Source of the DNA: Prorocentrum cordatum
Lineage: Eukaryota > Sar > Dinophyceae > Prorocentrales > Prorocentraceae
DNA length: 64,000 nt
Assembly (NCBI GenBank): GCA_963575745.1
Contig: CAUYUJ010014560.1
Coordinates: forward strand, 1,050,564-1,114,563
Reading direction: 5' to 3'
The position numbers and the translations under genes are program-made. Position 1 is the stretch's first letter. Every line of letters begins with the position of its first letter. Under the pieces are notes generated by a model, which saw nothing but the letters and a program-made list of their open reading frames with translations, ran no database searches and was not told where the DNA came from. Positions 11,760 to 22,690 of this stretch are shown piece after piece.

Positions 11760-12235
11760 ATATGATTATCGTTGATTCCCCTGCCCAGTAACCATTGTAT
11801 TTTCAAGTGATGTGCTTCTCCTGGGGCTCCCAACCTGTTTTTTACAAGGGAAAACTGGATGTCACCAAACTGCGCCCCCTGGCGCCCGGTTTACAACAAC
11901 AATGGCTCCCGCCTGATATTTCCTCTGCTCGACCTGGCCGCCTGGGTTCGTTTTCCCGACCCGTCCGTTAGGGCCTACCTACCCGCCCGATCAGCCCGTC
12001 TGGTTCTGCCACCTGCTTTCTGCTCCTAGCCCCCCTTCTGGTACTCTCTCTCGTGCTCCATCCTCCTCCTTCCCCTTGTCCCTTCCTTCCATCCGTTCTC
12101 TCTTCCCTTGCCTTAGGGGCTGCGCGAAATTCACGTGGCAGGTAAGAGAGATCTACCCCACAGGTGGGGTACGGTCGAAGACGAAGAGGGCCGGTGCCGA
12201 GGCTTTTGGATATATGTGTTGTAAAGAGTAATTTT
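11760..12235 (+). repeat. R1 copy 8 lacking most 41-bp units
   Basis: The lead-in is followed almost directly by the CCCGACCCG block. Cassette 12117-12141 has acceptor CCTTAG and donor GTAAGA. The hairpin is longer than usual (TACCCCAC pairs with GTGGGGTA, about 12154-12171). Confidence 0.8.
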
Positions 12236-12830
12236 TGTTGATGTACCCTCCCTGCGGTGCACCTTGTGTTTTTCAAGTGAGTGCTGTGAGTGCTCCTCCA
12301 GGGGCTCGCACGCTGGTTTTTACAACTAAAAGTCTGCCTCTTCAGATTGTGCCCCTGGCCCCCGAACTGCAACAACACCGGCTCCCGCCCGATACCTGCG
12401 AACAATTTATCATTTCAAAATCGCGCTTTCGCGCGGGACTTCCTTGCAATCTATGCAGGAATCGCGCTCTGGCGTGGGATTTCCTCGCAATTTACTCAGA
12501 CGCCGCGCCCTCGACGCTCAGGAATGGCGCTCTCGTTCTTGCTTTTCTTGCGATTTACTTGGTAATCGCGCTATCACTCGAGACTTCCTCGCGATTCATG
12601 CAGGACTCACGCCTCAGCAAGCCGTTCCGCCCCGCCCGACCCGCCTGTTTGGTTCTGCCACTCGTTTTCCTGCTCCTAACTCTCCCCCTTCCAATATATC
12701 TCTAACTCCATCCTTCTCCCTCCCTCTTGTCCCGTCCCTCCTTTCTCAATTTTCCCTGTTTTAGGGGCTGCGCCAACTACACGTGGTAGGTGAGGACTCT
12801 GTACCCATACGACCACCCTTTGGATGATAA
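12236..12830 (+). repeat. R1 copy 9
   Basis: A clear example of the 41-bp organisation: two units from 12418, a 23-bp spacer with GCCGCGCCCTCGAC, then two more units. The cassette is at about 12765-12789 with a GTGAGG donor. The copy ends soon after the donor. Confidence 0.8.
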
Positions 12831-13447
12831 GGAGATTGGGGGGTGGGGGGGGAGAAAGAACTGCTGGCAAATGCGATGGGTGTGACAATGACGATGCTGG
12901 CGTCGCGCCCTCGAGTTAGTGACGACCAGGGATGACGATGTTGCGCTGCGATGTAATGCCACAATCGTCATCATTGTCGATCTCGCTTTCGATCTTTCTA
13001 TCGGTTCCTTTATCGATCTTACTATCGGTCTCATTATCGATCTCACAACCAATGTCACACTCAACCGCACTGTAGAACCTCACTTCTGATCTCACTATCC
13101 ATCCCGTTCTAGCGATCTTTTTATTTATCTCACTATCGACTTCACTATCGATACCAAGGCAGGACACCCAAAGCCACCGCCCGCCCACCGCCGACGGAAA
13201 CCGACTGGACACCAACGGGACACCAACGGGACACCACAGGACACCATGGCGGGACACCCTGGGCCACCTCGCGCCCACCAGGGGCGGAGGGGCGGTCCAC
13301 TGCATCCGAATCGCCCTGGCGACGGCGGGGTCATTCCTCTCGCGCTTTGCCTCGCCCGCACGCACGACACGAACACGAAACCGAAACCGATTTCCCGGTG
13401 GGGTGCTCTCCGTTCCACTGCGATCTCTCCACCCAACGTCCGACCTA
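12831..13447. other. spacer with short ATCGATCTCACT and GACACCAACGGG repeats
   Basis: Holds an imperfect minisatellite around 12965-13150 (TATCGATCTCACTATCG) and a GACACCAACGG array at 13195-13260. A motif CGAAACCGAAACCGATTTCC near 13375-13397 recurs at 52938-52959. No gene recognised. Confidence 0.6.
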
Positions 13448-13560
13448 CAAGGGGGGGGGGGTACGATCGAAGACGAAAAGGGCGGGTACCGATGGATTGG
13501 GATATACATATTGAGTGAAACGTGAGTAAATGAGAGCGACCAATGTTGCACTGCTGATTG
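13448..13560 (+). repeat. R1 tail fragment
   Basis: Only the tail is present: TACGATCGAAGACGAAAAGG, GGGATATACATATTGAGTG and a short (TTG/GAT) end. It keeps the 3' end, as expected of a 5'-truncated retroposon. Confidence 0.75.
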
Positions 13561-15680
13561 TTGTTGATGATGATGATGATCATGATGATGATGGTGATGG
13601 TGGCACGTTTAGTTTGAGAAGTACTGTCAGACTTGAAGCTCCACAGAGGAGCGCTGCGGCACCTGTTCACTTTCCTTTCGCAGCAGGGCGGGCTTCTGCC
13701 CAGCAGTGTGACGTATCGTATCGTATCGTATTGATGATGACAACGGCGGCACTCAATCGTTTGCCAGTGAGAGGAGGAGGAAGAGGATGCGGAGGAGGAG
13801 GACGAGGAGGAGGATGAGGAGGGGGAGGAGTATAAGGAGGCATAGTATGGGAGGCGGAGGAGGAAGAGGGAGGAGGAAGCGGAAAAGGGTCACCGAGGGC
13901 CTCGTGTCATTGATGGAAGCGGTCCACAGTCTTAGCCTTAGGAGGATGAATGTGAGGAGGAGGAGGAGGACGAGAACGAGAACGAGAACGAGAACGAGGA
14001 GGATGACAGGGACGAGGACGAGGACAAGGAGGAGGAGGAGGAGGAGGAGGAGGAGGAGGAGGAGGATGGAAGACATGGAGGGCCCCCCTCACGCCGCAGC
14101 TCGCGGACGTGTTGCACATCTTCCACCAGCTTGGCCCGCCGGCCGACAACAACAGGCCCGCCAGACGCTCCCGCCGAGCCAGAGGCGGCGCACGGTTGGC
14201 CCTGGGGGTTTGTGCTGGTGGCGTGATAAAGGAGGAGAATGCGGAATGAGCGGGGGGGAGAAGAAGAAAACGAAGAAGAAGATGAGGAGTAAGAAGAAGA
14301 CTAAGAAGAGAACTACGACAATTAATAACAGGACTAAGAAGCAAACATTATGCAAAACAACGACGCGAATAATACTACCAGAATTAATAAGACGAGTCCT
14401 AAGTTGAACCGTGCTAAGAATGATAATGGCATGGGTAATGATAATACTACTAGTGGGGACACTCATAATCATGAGACGAACACGACGAATACCAGCAATC
14501 ACAAGACTATCCATAATACGAAAGATACAGACTATCACTCAGAAAACTAATACTGTTACTAATGCGAATGCTGATGCTAAGGACAGTGGCACAAATAAGA
14601 ACAATGGGGATCTGATTCGTAATAATAAGAGTATTAATCAAACTGATAAGAATAACAATGCTAACCATAAAAGAAGAAGGGTGCGTGGAGAGCCAGGGGG
14701 GAGGATGGATGGGTGGATGGAGCGAGGGAGGGAGCGAGAGAGGGATCATGTTGCTCATGATGGGGATGACGATGATGATGGTGGTGGTGAGGATAACGAC
14801 GCATCCCATGATGATGTCAATGATGACGGTGATGCTGATGCTTACGCTACTGGTGGTGTTGATGGTGCTGCTGCTGCTTATGATGATGATGGCGACGACG
14901 ATGATGATGATGATGATAATGATGATGATGATTGTGATGATGCTGCTGATGATGATGATGAGTACCACTATAGCTATGACGTTGACCATGCTGATGCTGA
15001 TGGTAATGGCCATGATGATGCTGACGGTTCTGATGCATATGGCGATTGTGATGCTGACGGCGATGAGGATGATGATGGCGGAACTAATGCTGATGACGCT
15101 TAGTATGACTGTCTGGATGACGACAACGAGGCTGCTGCTTGTATTCATGATGAGGGTCGACATGGTGACGATGATGACGAGGATTGTGCTCATGGCAACG
15201 ATCTTGACGACGGCGACGTTACTGTTGTTGAAGATGATTATGAGGATGCTGATGGTGATGATGATGATAATGTTGATGTTGATGATGATAATGATGGTGG
15301 GGAGGAGGATGAGGATGAAGATGAAGATGATCAGGAGGACGAATATGAGGATAAGGATGGGGATGGGGATGAGGATGGGGATGGGAATGGTGATGATGAC
15401 GATGATACAGATGAACATGATGAACATGATGACGACGATGATGATGATGTGGATGCTGATGATGCCGATGATGTTGGTGATGATAATGCTGCTGCTGATG
15501 ATAACGATGATGCGGCTGCTGCTGCTGATGATGATGACGATTTGGCTGCTGCTGCCGCTGACGATAATGGTCATGGTGAGGACGAGATGAGGAGGAGGAC
15601 GAGGACGAGGATCAGGTCGAGGAGGGGGGAGTGAGTTAATGAGCGCGTGAGTGAGCGATATCTACGTATTCATATATAGA

Positions 15681-15713
<33 letters not shown>

Positions 15714-15715
15714 TG
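13561..15715. repeat. GAT, GGA and GAA trinucleotide arrays
   Basis: Imperfect GAT (13560-13605), GGA (13771-14075), AAGAAGA-rich (14260-14340) and a long GAT/GCT/GAC array (14750-15580), ending with GGA and (TA)n. The long Asp- and Met-rich open frames here are translations of these arrays. Sequence at 13606-13770 and 14080-14250 shows no recognisable gene. Confidence 0.85.
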
Positions 15716-16917
15716 CGAAGGCCTTGCGGCCGGTGCCGCCGACCCTGAGAACGACGAAGTTGAAACGAGGGTAGGGGCAGTGGGAGGAGGATGAGTGGGA
15801 GGTGGAGTAAGGGTGGAGGAGGTGGATGAGTGTGGAGGAGGGGGGAGAAGGATGTGGAGGAGAAGCAAGAGGAGGAGAAGGAGGCAGAGGAGAGCAAGAG
15901 GAGGGGGAGCAGAGGGAGATGGGAGGAGGAGGAGGAGGAGGAGGAGGAGGAGGAGGAGGAGGAGGAGGAGGAAGAGGAGGAAGAGGAGGAGGCCAGAGGC
16001 TTTCTTGGGACAGCCTGGGGCTCTCTTGAGGCCGTCTTGGGCCGTCCAGGGCTCCTCTTGCGCCGTCTCGAGGCACTCTTGGAGGCCTCCTGGGCAATTT
16101 GGGGCTCTCCTGGGCTGTCTTGGGGAAGTTTGGGGGCCCCTTTGGAGCCTCTTGGGGCCTCTTGGGGCTTCTTCAGGGCCTCTTGGGGGCCTCTTGGGGC
16201 TGAGAGCTTGAAATGTCCGTTCGGGTCCCCAGTCTGGGCACTCTCCTGGAGCCGTCTTGGGGGGCTGTTGGGCCTTCTTGGAGGCGTCTTCGGCCGTCTT
16301 GGGGCCCTCTTCGGCCGTTAGGGGACCCTCTTGGGGGCCTCTTGGGCTGTCTCAGGGCGATCTTGGGGGCCTCTTGGGCCGTCTTGGCGCGTCGGGAAGC
16401 TGAAGAGGCAAGAACGCCAAAATCTTTCAAACACGTATGGGAATTGCCTCTTGGGGCTCTCATGGGAAAGCTCCTGGATGCCTCTTGGGGCGCTTTGCAG
16501 GCCTCTTGGGCCGTCTGGAGGTCGTCAAGACGTCTTGGACGGATCGTTCGGCGATTCGGGGTTCTCTTGGACTGTCTTTGGGCCTCTTGGGGCACTCTTG
16601 GCCCGTCTTGGGGCTTTTTTGGGCTCCGGGACTCCAAGGGGGGGCGTCGTATCTGAGCCCCCCCGGGACGCCCCCTCCGACCCCCCTCCCCAGCGGGGGA
16701 GGGATCGAAGGGAAGGGGCTTCCCTTCGACTCAATTACGACGTTGCTCAACTTCGCTTTGGCTGGCGCGCTGAGAAGGTCCCTGGGAAAGGGGGGAGCTT
16801 TGATGAGCCCAAGGAAAGGGGGAGGCAGGGAACGGGGACGACAGAGACGACGACCAACGAATGACGGAGATAACGACTTGAACGAACAAGCCCCTCACAC
16901 GCCGACAGGGTCGGCGG
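15716..16917. mobile_element. M1, MITE-like element with CCGCCGACCCTG ends
   Basis: The left end reads GAAGGCCTTGCGGCCGGTG then CCGCCGACCCTG (15736-15747). The right end is its inverted match CAGGGTCGGCGG (16906-16917). Inside are GGA arrays (15780-15990), a CTTGGGGGCCTC array (16000-16640) and a GTATCTGAGCCCCCCC segment. M2 and M3 share both ends and that segment. No transposase frame is present, so it would be non-autonomous. A duplicated target site could not be read because the left flank is (TA)n. Confidence 0.6.
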
Positions 16918-17204
16918 TGCGCGCTTTGGACGAAGCTGACAGAGAGCTTCGCCGCAATGCTCAACGAGCAGGCCACAGCCATCACTTGGCTGTCGGTCCC
17001 GCCAAGACTGCTGTAGGTCGTATTGTTGGCCGAGCCTCCCACTGATGTGATGTGCGGAGAGCAACTCCGGGCGTTCTGTTGTACAGTGGTCTGTGACCTT
17101 TCCCGTTTGCTGCTCTCGCCCACACGCATGCATTTACCCGTGATAACTTGAGACTACAATTCCTTGCGCAATAATATATCGACATATATAGAGATGTATA
17201 TAGA
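16918..17204. other. unrecognised spacer
   Basis: Non-repetitive. A short plus-strand frame reading LTESFAAMLNEQ is protein-like but isolated and was not annotated. Confidence 0.4.
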
Positions 17205-17545
<341 letters not shown>

Positions 17546-17586
17546 GAGATAAACTTTTATCAGACACGCAAGGGGGGGAAGGGGGG

Positions 17587-18183
17587 ATGGAGGGAGGGAG
17601 GATACATGGAGGGAGGGAGAGGGGAGGTGGAGCTGGAGCGGCAGTACGTAGGTGGATGGCGTGCGGGCTGGCATCTGGATTCCCCGTGCCAGCCATGGCA
17701 CTGCAAGCGCTTATGGCCAACCGCAGCGCGTGGCGAATTGCTGTCGGTGCTGGAGGTGTTCTCGCATGGTCAGCCGGGGTCCACCGGCCAGCGCGCGAAT
17801 GCCAAATGTGGAGCCTGCTCGTGGCTTGCGCCAGTGCTTCTGGAGGATGGTGGGACCTTGGGGTACTCGGAACGGCCGCCCTGGCTTGGCCTGCTTTCCC
17901 AGAAGCGGCCGAGGTGCCAGCGCCGCCACCGCCGCATTCCGAGCCCAGACCGCCGGGAGGGCGACAGCTTCGGGCCATCTCCTGGGCCGTCAGCGTCATG
18001 TCGAGCAGACGCGGCGCGCTGTGTCGCGCACCAGCCTGCCGGGAGCCCCTTTCCAAGGGAGACTTGCGAGTGTGCAGCCCAGGCCTGGCCAACCCGCTGT
18101 ATTACCACCCTGCGTGCGTCGAGGGCGGTTTGGGGCCTTATGACGAGCTGCAGGGAGCAGCAGCCCTCTCGCCAGAGCGATAG
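17587..18183 (+). CDS. retrotransposon N-terminal segment with PARP-type-like zinc finger
   Basis: A 198-codon frame from the first ATG after the GA repeats to TAG. Residues 146-177 carry C146-x4-C151-x22-H174-x2-C177, with CREPLSKGDLRV and YYHPAC between and around them. This resembles the PARP-type DNA-nick-binding finger (normally Cx2C, 28-30 residues, Hx2C), though the first Cys pair is spaced wider. A nick-binding finger would suit target-primed reverse transcription; that role is inference. The frame continues after the TAG without further stops, so the TAG most likely replaces a Gln codon (CAG to TAG). The first 130 residues are low-complexity and the true start is uncertain. Confidence 0.5.
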   Translation: MEGGRIHGGRERGGGAGAAVRRWMACGLASGFPVPAMALQALMANRSAWRIAVGAGGVLAWSAGVHRPARECQMWSLLVACASASGGWWDLGVLGTAALAWPAFPEAAEVPAPPPPHSEPRPPGGRQLRAISWAVSVMSSRRGALCRAPACREPLSKGDLRVCSPGLANPLYYHPACVEGGLGPYDELQGAAALSPER

Positions 18184-20358
18184 AACGAGGTCCGCGGCCA
18201 TTGCGACCGCCCTGGCGCGCCCACCCGGGCAGACTACGTTGCATACCATGGCAGAGCCAAGCGCGCGAGAACCGATGCAGACACCGCTCGACAGGCTGCT
18301 GCGCTTGGCGTGCCCTTGCTGGAGGAAGACGATGGGGCGCTGGGCCCTGGACCCGACGATCCTTCCAGCACCGTGCCGCCCCAGCCTGCGAATTTGGAGT
18401 GGTGGGATTCGGTCGGGTACGACGCCTTGGAGCACTACGTCCCCACGATCATTCAGGTGCCAACGAATGTGAACGCAGCTTTAGCTCAGCTCCGCGGGCG
18501 CGTGGCCGAACAGCTCCTGGCCGCGAGGGACTCTGGCGACGCTCCCGCTCAGGCCCAGGCGGAGAAAGCTTTCACTTTCTTCGACCGACTGCTCCTTTTC
18601 AAGCCAGGGAAGATCCGAGGGGGTCAGAAAGCGCACAACTCTGGCGGCTTGACCCGGATCCTGACGAGACGCTTGCGGATGGCTGAACAAGGGGACTGGG
18701 GAGGGCTTTGGCGCGAGTCCACTGCGACCGCGAGCCCCGGGCCGAGAAGAGGAGGCAGTGCCCCTACGGCCAAGCAAGACGCGCGAGCGGTGGAGTCGCT
18801 TCTAGACGAACACCTCATCAGCAAGGCGTTGCAGCGAACCCTCCGCCCCAGCGCGCTGGCCTCCGGGCCTGGCGTCCAGGCTGGCCTCCAGAGCCTCTTC
18901 CCAGAGGGACCAGAGCAGCACCTCTTACAGGCGCCGGCCGCGCCTGACGGCGACGCCCGCGCAACTTTGGCCACCGCCGTGGCCAAGAGCTCAGCGAAGA
19001 GCCCGCGCCGCTCTGGGCCAGGGCCAAACGGGAGTCGGTTTGAGCACTGGCGCACGCTCCTGGCCGACAACCCCTCTTTGGAAGCAGTGGCCGGCGTGAC
19101 CGTCGCTTTCCTGCTCGGCGAGCTCAGCCCAAAGGCCACGCGGGCTAACCTGGGGGCGCGGCTGCTGGCCCAGCGCAAGCGGAACGGGACCCTCGGGCCG
19201 ATTGCCTGCGGCGCCGTCCTCCGCCGGCTCGCTGCGAGAGCTGCGTGCGACGTCTACAAAGACGATATACAAGGCGCTGTCGGCCCGCACCAATATGCAG
19301 TGGGGCGCGCTGCGGGGTGCGAGCTCGTGCACAAGTGCCTCACGGCCCTCTCTGAGGCGTGCCCGCTTGGAGTCGCTTTGGCGTTCGACTGCTCTAACGC
19401 CTTCAACAGCATCCCCCGCGGCACGGTGCTGGACAGTTTGCGCCGGCGTGCCCCGCGGCTGTTCCAGTGCACACACCATTGGCTCACAGGAACTACGCAG
19501 CACTACTGGTGGGACGATCCAGCCGACGAAGCCCACCGCATTCGGGCTAGCAGCGGCGTGGACCAGGGGTGTCCGCTCTCGCCAGCGCTCTTTGCCATTG
19601 GTATCGCAGACGCACTTGACGAGGTCTACACGCGCCTCCAAGCTCTCTCGACTGCCTGCAGGGTTTTCAGCTACCTCGACGACATCATGGTTTTCGTCCC
19701 GCCAGAGCACTCGGGCGCAGCCATACAGGTGGTCACGGACACGCTTACTCGGCACGGCTTGGCAGTCAACCGGACGAAGACGCAGGCCTGGTCTGCTGGA
19801 GGGCGCGGCCACTTGCCCGCCACCGTCCAGGGGCGCTGGGTGGACCACCTCACCTGCCTGGGGAACGCGGCCCCGTGGCTTGAGCCGGAGCGGAGAGGGG
19901 AGGGAGAGGAGGAAGAAAGAGTGACAGTCCACGCAGGGCTGGACGGGGCCACAGCCATTGCGAAGGCCGCTTCTTTTGCTGCGCGCCTGCAAGAGCTGCG
20001 ACAGGCTGGCCTCCGGGCTGAAAACGCCTTCACTCTTCTCCTGACCTTTGCGCGCGGATGCGTCACGCACCACCTCCGCGCCAACCTGCAGGGCGACTGG
20101 ACAGAGCAACTAGACCGAATCCTTTTCGGCTGTCTCGAGCAACTCGCTGACGCACCCTTGGGCGGCCAACGGCGCCTCCACGCCACCCTGCGGCTTGCCG
20201 ACGGCGGATGTGCCTTCCCGTCGGCTACCCTGACGGCGCCCGCCGCCTACGCCGCCAGCTGGGCTCTCCTGCTCCACGACGTCATGGCCTGCCTCGGGAC
20301 CAACTCGCTGGAGGAATTCCGGGCCCGCTGCCCGCGGGCGCAGCAGACGCTCGACTAG
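18184..20358 (+). CDS. reverse transcriptase of a non-LTR retrotransposon
   Basis: The frame is open from the upstream TAG through 20355. The RT palm motifs are clear: motif A AFDCSNAFNSIPR (catalytic Asp codon 19387-19389), motif B VDQGCPLSPALF (19558 onward), motif C YLDD (19672-19683) and motif D GLAVNRTKTQAW. Upstream are the fingers-like segments RSGPGPNGSRFEHW and LGARLLAQRKRNG that non-LTR RTs carry before motif A. The enzyme would copy its own RNA at a nicked target. The C-terminal domain follows in the same frame after TAG 20356-20358. All catalytic residues are intact, so inactivation would come only from the stops or missing ends. It is probably one of very many copies in the genome. 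Confidence 0.85.
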   Translation, partial: NEVRGHCDRPGAPTRADYVAYHGRAKRARTDADTARQAAALGVPLLEEDDGALGPGPDDPSSTVPPQPANLEWWDSVGYDALEHYVPTIIQVPTNVNAALAQLRGRVAEQLLAARDSGDAPAQAQAEKAFTFFDRLLLFKPGKIRGGQKAHNSGGLTRILTRRLRMAEQGDWGGLWRESTATASPGPRRGGSAPTAKQDARAVESLLDEHLISKALQRTLRPSALASGPGVQAGLQSLFPEGPEQHLLQAPAAPDGDARATLATAVAKSSAKSPRRSGPGPNGSRFEHWRTLLADNPSLEAVAGVTVAFLLGELSPKATRANLGARLLAQRKRNGTLGPIACGAVLRRLAARAACDVYKDDIQGAVGPHQYAVGRAAGCELVHKCLTALSEACPLGVALAFDCSNAFNSIPRGTVLDSLRRRAPRLFQCTHHWLTGTTQHYWWDDPADEAHRIRASSGVDQGCPLSPALFAIGIADALDEVYTRLQALSTACRVFSYLDDIMVFVPPEHSGAAIQVVTDTLTRHGLAVNRTKTQAWSAGGRGHLPATVQGRWVDHLTCLGNAAPWLEPERRGEGEEEERVTVHAGLDGATAIAKAASFAARLQELRQAGLRAENAFTLLLTFARGCVTHHLRANLQGDWTEQLDRILFGCLEQLADAPLGGQRRLHATLRLADGGCAFPSATLTAPAAYAASWALLLHDVMACLGTNSLEEFRARCPRAQQTLD

Positions 20359-21255
20359 GCGGAGGCCGCGCTCCGGGCGGCCGACGTTCTCCAGGCGCCC
20401 TTCGACTGGATTGGGTGCGCAGCAGAGCCACAGCCAAAGCTACAGGGGCACTGGGCCAGGGCAGCCTCCGCGGCCAACAGGGCGAAGCTGCTGCAGGAGT
20501 ACGACGAGGACCACCGCCTGCGCTTGAGGGAGAGCGGGGGCACTGGAGCGGGCAGCTGGCTCCTCCCGCGCGAGCCAACTGACCCACGCCAGCCAGACGC
20601 GCACTTCTGCGGCAACCTCAAACGCCGGCTCTGCGCCCTTGTCTGTCCGCCTGGGTCCCGCTGCCAGCACCGTCGCCAGGGCGGAAGCCTCTGCAACGAG
20701 CCCCTCGACCCACACGGCTGGCACGCAGTCAAGTGCGAGGTGGGCGCGTCGCGCAACAATCGCCACAACAGTTGCCGCGACTGGCACTCTGCGAAGCACA
20801 AGGAGCTCACTGGCTTCGCGGCGCCCACGGAGCAGGCCGTCCCGGCCTGGGACCGCCGCCATCCCCGCACGGGCGAGCTCCAACAAGCAGTGCTCGACCT
20901 CTCCACCAGCGACCCAGCCAGCGGCCGCCAAATCTTTATCGACTGGAGCATCACCTGCGTGCACTCAACGTACGCTCCACGCAGGGGTGCCCGGGCCGAG
21001 AGGGATGGGCTGGCGGCCGCCCAGGCGGTGGAGCAGAAGTGGGGGCGCTACCCTCCGCACGGAGAAGAACTGGTCCCCCTTGTCTTCGAGACGGGGGGGC
21101 GCCCCAGCGATGAAGCAGCCAGCTTCGTCCGCAGCTACGGAGCCGGCTTAGACGACGCCGACCGCTCCGAGCTGCTGAGCGGCCTCTGGCGGCAGATCAG
21201 CAGGACCCTCCAAAGGGGGAATGCTGAGATGCTGCTGAGCGCCCTCGGGCGCTAA
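20359..21255 (+). CDS. retrotransposon C-terminal zinc and endonuclease-like segment
   Basis: Same frame as the RT, from just after the TAG to TAA at 21253. A Cys/His cluster (CALVCPPGSRCQH, LCNEPLDPHGWHAVKC, NSCRDWH) is followed by VLDLSTSDPASGRQ and IFIDWSITC. A zinc knuckle followed by spaced acidic residues is the layout of the restriction-like endonuclease that lies C-terminal to the RT in R2/CRE-type elements. Assigning the exact catalytic Asp/Glu/Lys is not secure by eye. The segment ends in LLSGLWRQISRTLQRGNAEM. It has no start of its own and would be made only by readthrough or in an intact copy. Confidence 0.6.
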   Translation, partial: AEAALRAADVLQAPFDWIGCAAEPQPKLQGHWARAASAANRAKLLQEYDEDHRLRLRESGGTGAGSWLLPREPTDPRQPDAHFCGNLKRRLCALVCPPGSRCQHRRQGGSLCNEPLDPHGWHAVKCEVGASRNNRHNSCRDWHSAKHKELTGFAAPTEQAVPAWDRRHPRTGELQQAVLDLSTSDPASGRQIFIDWSITCVHSTYAPRRGARAERDGLAAAQAVEQKWGRYPPHGEELVPLVFETGGRPSDEAASFVRSYGAGLDDADRSELLSGLWRQISRTLQRGNAEMLLSALGR

Positions 21256-21541
21256 ACCAGTACGGCGGTGACCAGCGCCACCACGACCACCGCCGCGGCG
21301 ACCGCCGCCAGCGCCACGACCAGGACAAGGGCCAGACTACTGCTCTGAGGCCTCCACCAGCACGACCACCGCTGCCACGACCACCTCGACTACGACAAGG
21401 GCCTCACGACGACGACCGCCCCTGCCCCTCCCTCGGCCCCTGCCCCCGCCCCCGCGACGTCGACGTCCACCACGACTTCTGCGGCCACCTCCTCCGCCCC
21501 CCGTTCCCCTTCGCCTCTGCCTCCTCGGGGAACCCCAGGAG

Positions 21542-22609
21542 CCGAGGCGGGGGGAGGAGGAGGATGAGGAGGAGGAGGAGGGGGAGGAGGAGAAGGGGAG
21601 GTCAAACGAGGTTGGGGAGGAGGGAGGGAGGGCGGGAGGGAGGAAGGGTGGGAGGAAGGTTGGTGAGTATGTAGGAGGTGGAGGCGGAGGGAGGGAGGGA
21701 GGGAGGGAGGGAGGGAGGGAGGGAGGGAGAAGGAGTAGGAGGGAGTGAGCAGGGAGGAAAAGAGGGAGAATGAGGAGGAAGAGGAGGATGAGGCAGGGAG
21801 TTAAGCAGTGAGGTATGATGGTGATGATGATGGTGATGATGCTGCTGCTGATGATGATTATCATGCTGGTACTGATGATGCTGCTACTGGTGGTGATGAT
21901 GAGGATGCTGACTATGATGCTGATGCTGCTTATGGTACTGGTGATGATGATTCTGAAACTGATGATGACGAGGATGCCGATGACGATGTTGATGATGATG
22001 ATGTTGCTGATGATGCTGATGATGCTGCTTCTGATGATGATGATGACGATGGTCATGATACTGAATATGGTGATTTGGATGAGGACGAGGGTGATGCTGG
22101 TGATGATGACCAACGTTATGATGCTGACTATGGTGATTAGTATGAGGACGAGGGTGATGCTGGTGAGGATGGTGATGATGATGATGATGCTGATGATGAT
22201 GATAGTGATGATGATGACGATGAGGATGATGATGATTAGGATGATGATGACGATGATGATGATGATGATGATGATGATGATATGATGATGCTGATGGTTA
22301 TGATGATCATGCTGTCATGCTGTTGTTGATGCTGATGCCGGTGTTGTTGATGATGCTGAGGGTAATGAGGATGCTGACGATGATGCTGATGACGACGATG
22401 CTGCTGCGGCCAATGTCGCTGCTTTTACTGATGACGATGTTGGTGCTGTTGCTGTTTGTGATGTTGTGGCTGTTGCCAATGATGATGGTGGTGATGATGA
22501 CGTTGATGCCGATGCTGATGCTGATGCTGCTGCTGCTGATGACGATGATGATGCTGATAATGATGATGATGATGCTGATGATGATGGTGCTGATACGGAT
22601 CATGATGAC

Positions 22610-22647
<38 letters not shown>

Positions 22648-22690
22648 GGATGATGATTATGAGGATGATGATGAGGCGGAGGAGGAGGGA
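21542..22690. repeat. GGA/GGGA then GAT/GCT trinucleotide arrays
   Basis: GGA and GGGA repeats to about 21800, then a long imperfect GAT array with GCT, GGT and GAC steps to about 22680. Asp-, Met- or His-rich open frames are translations of the array. Confidence 0.9.

Larger units (their letters stand above)
17587..21541 (+). mobile_element. non-LTR retrotransposon, probably degenerate
   Basis: One reading frame runs from 17587 to 21255 and is broken only by TAG at 18181 and 20356. In order it encodes a zinc-finger region, a reverse transcriptase and a C-terminal zinc/endonuclease-like region. This order (endonuclease after the RT) matches restriction-like-endonuclease LINE clades rather than those with an N-terminal AP endonuclease. 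The 3' flank 21256-21541 is GC-rich with CACGACCACC steps and runs into GGA repeats. Element ends and target-site duplications were not resolved. Confidence 0.8.

Noticed and set aside
14411-15634. Asp-rich, Met-rich and Ile-rich frames of 150-350 codons
   Set aside because: Products of an imperfect GAT array; the same residues appear in every GAT locus (21.8, 30.9, 35.5 and 42.6 kb).
18624-20186. Long minus-strand frames opposite the reverse transcriptase
   Set aside because: High-GC shadow frames; all recognisable motifs are on the plus strand.
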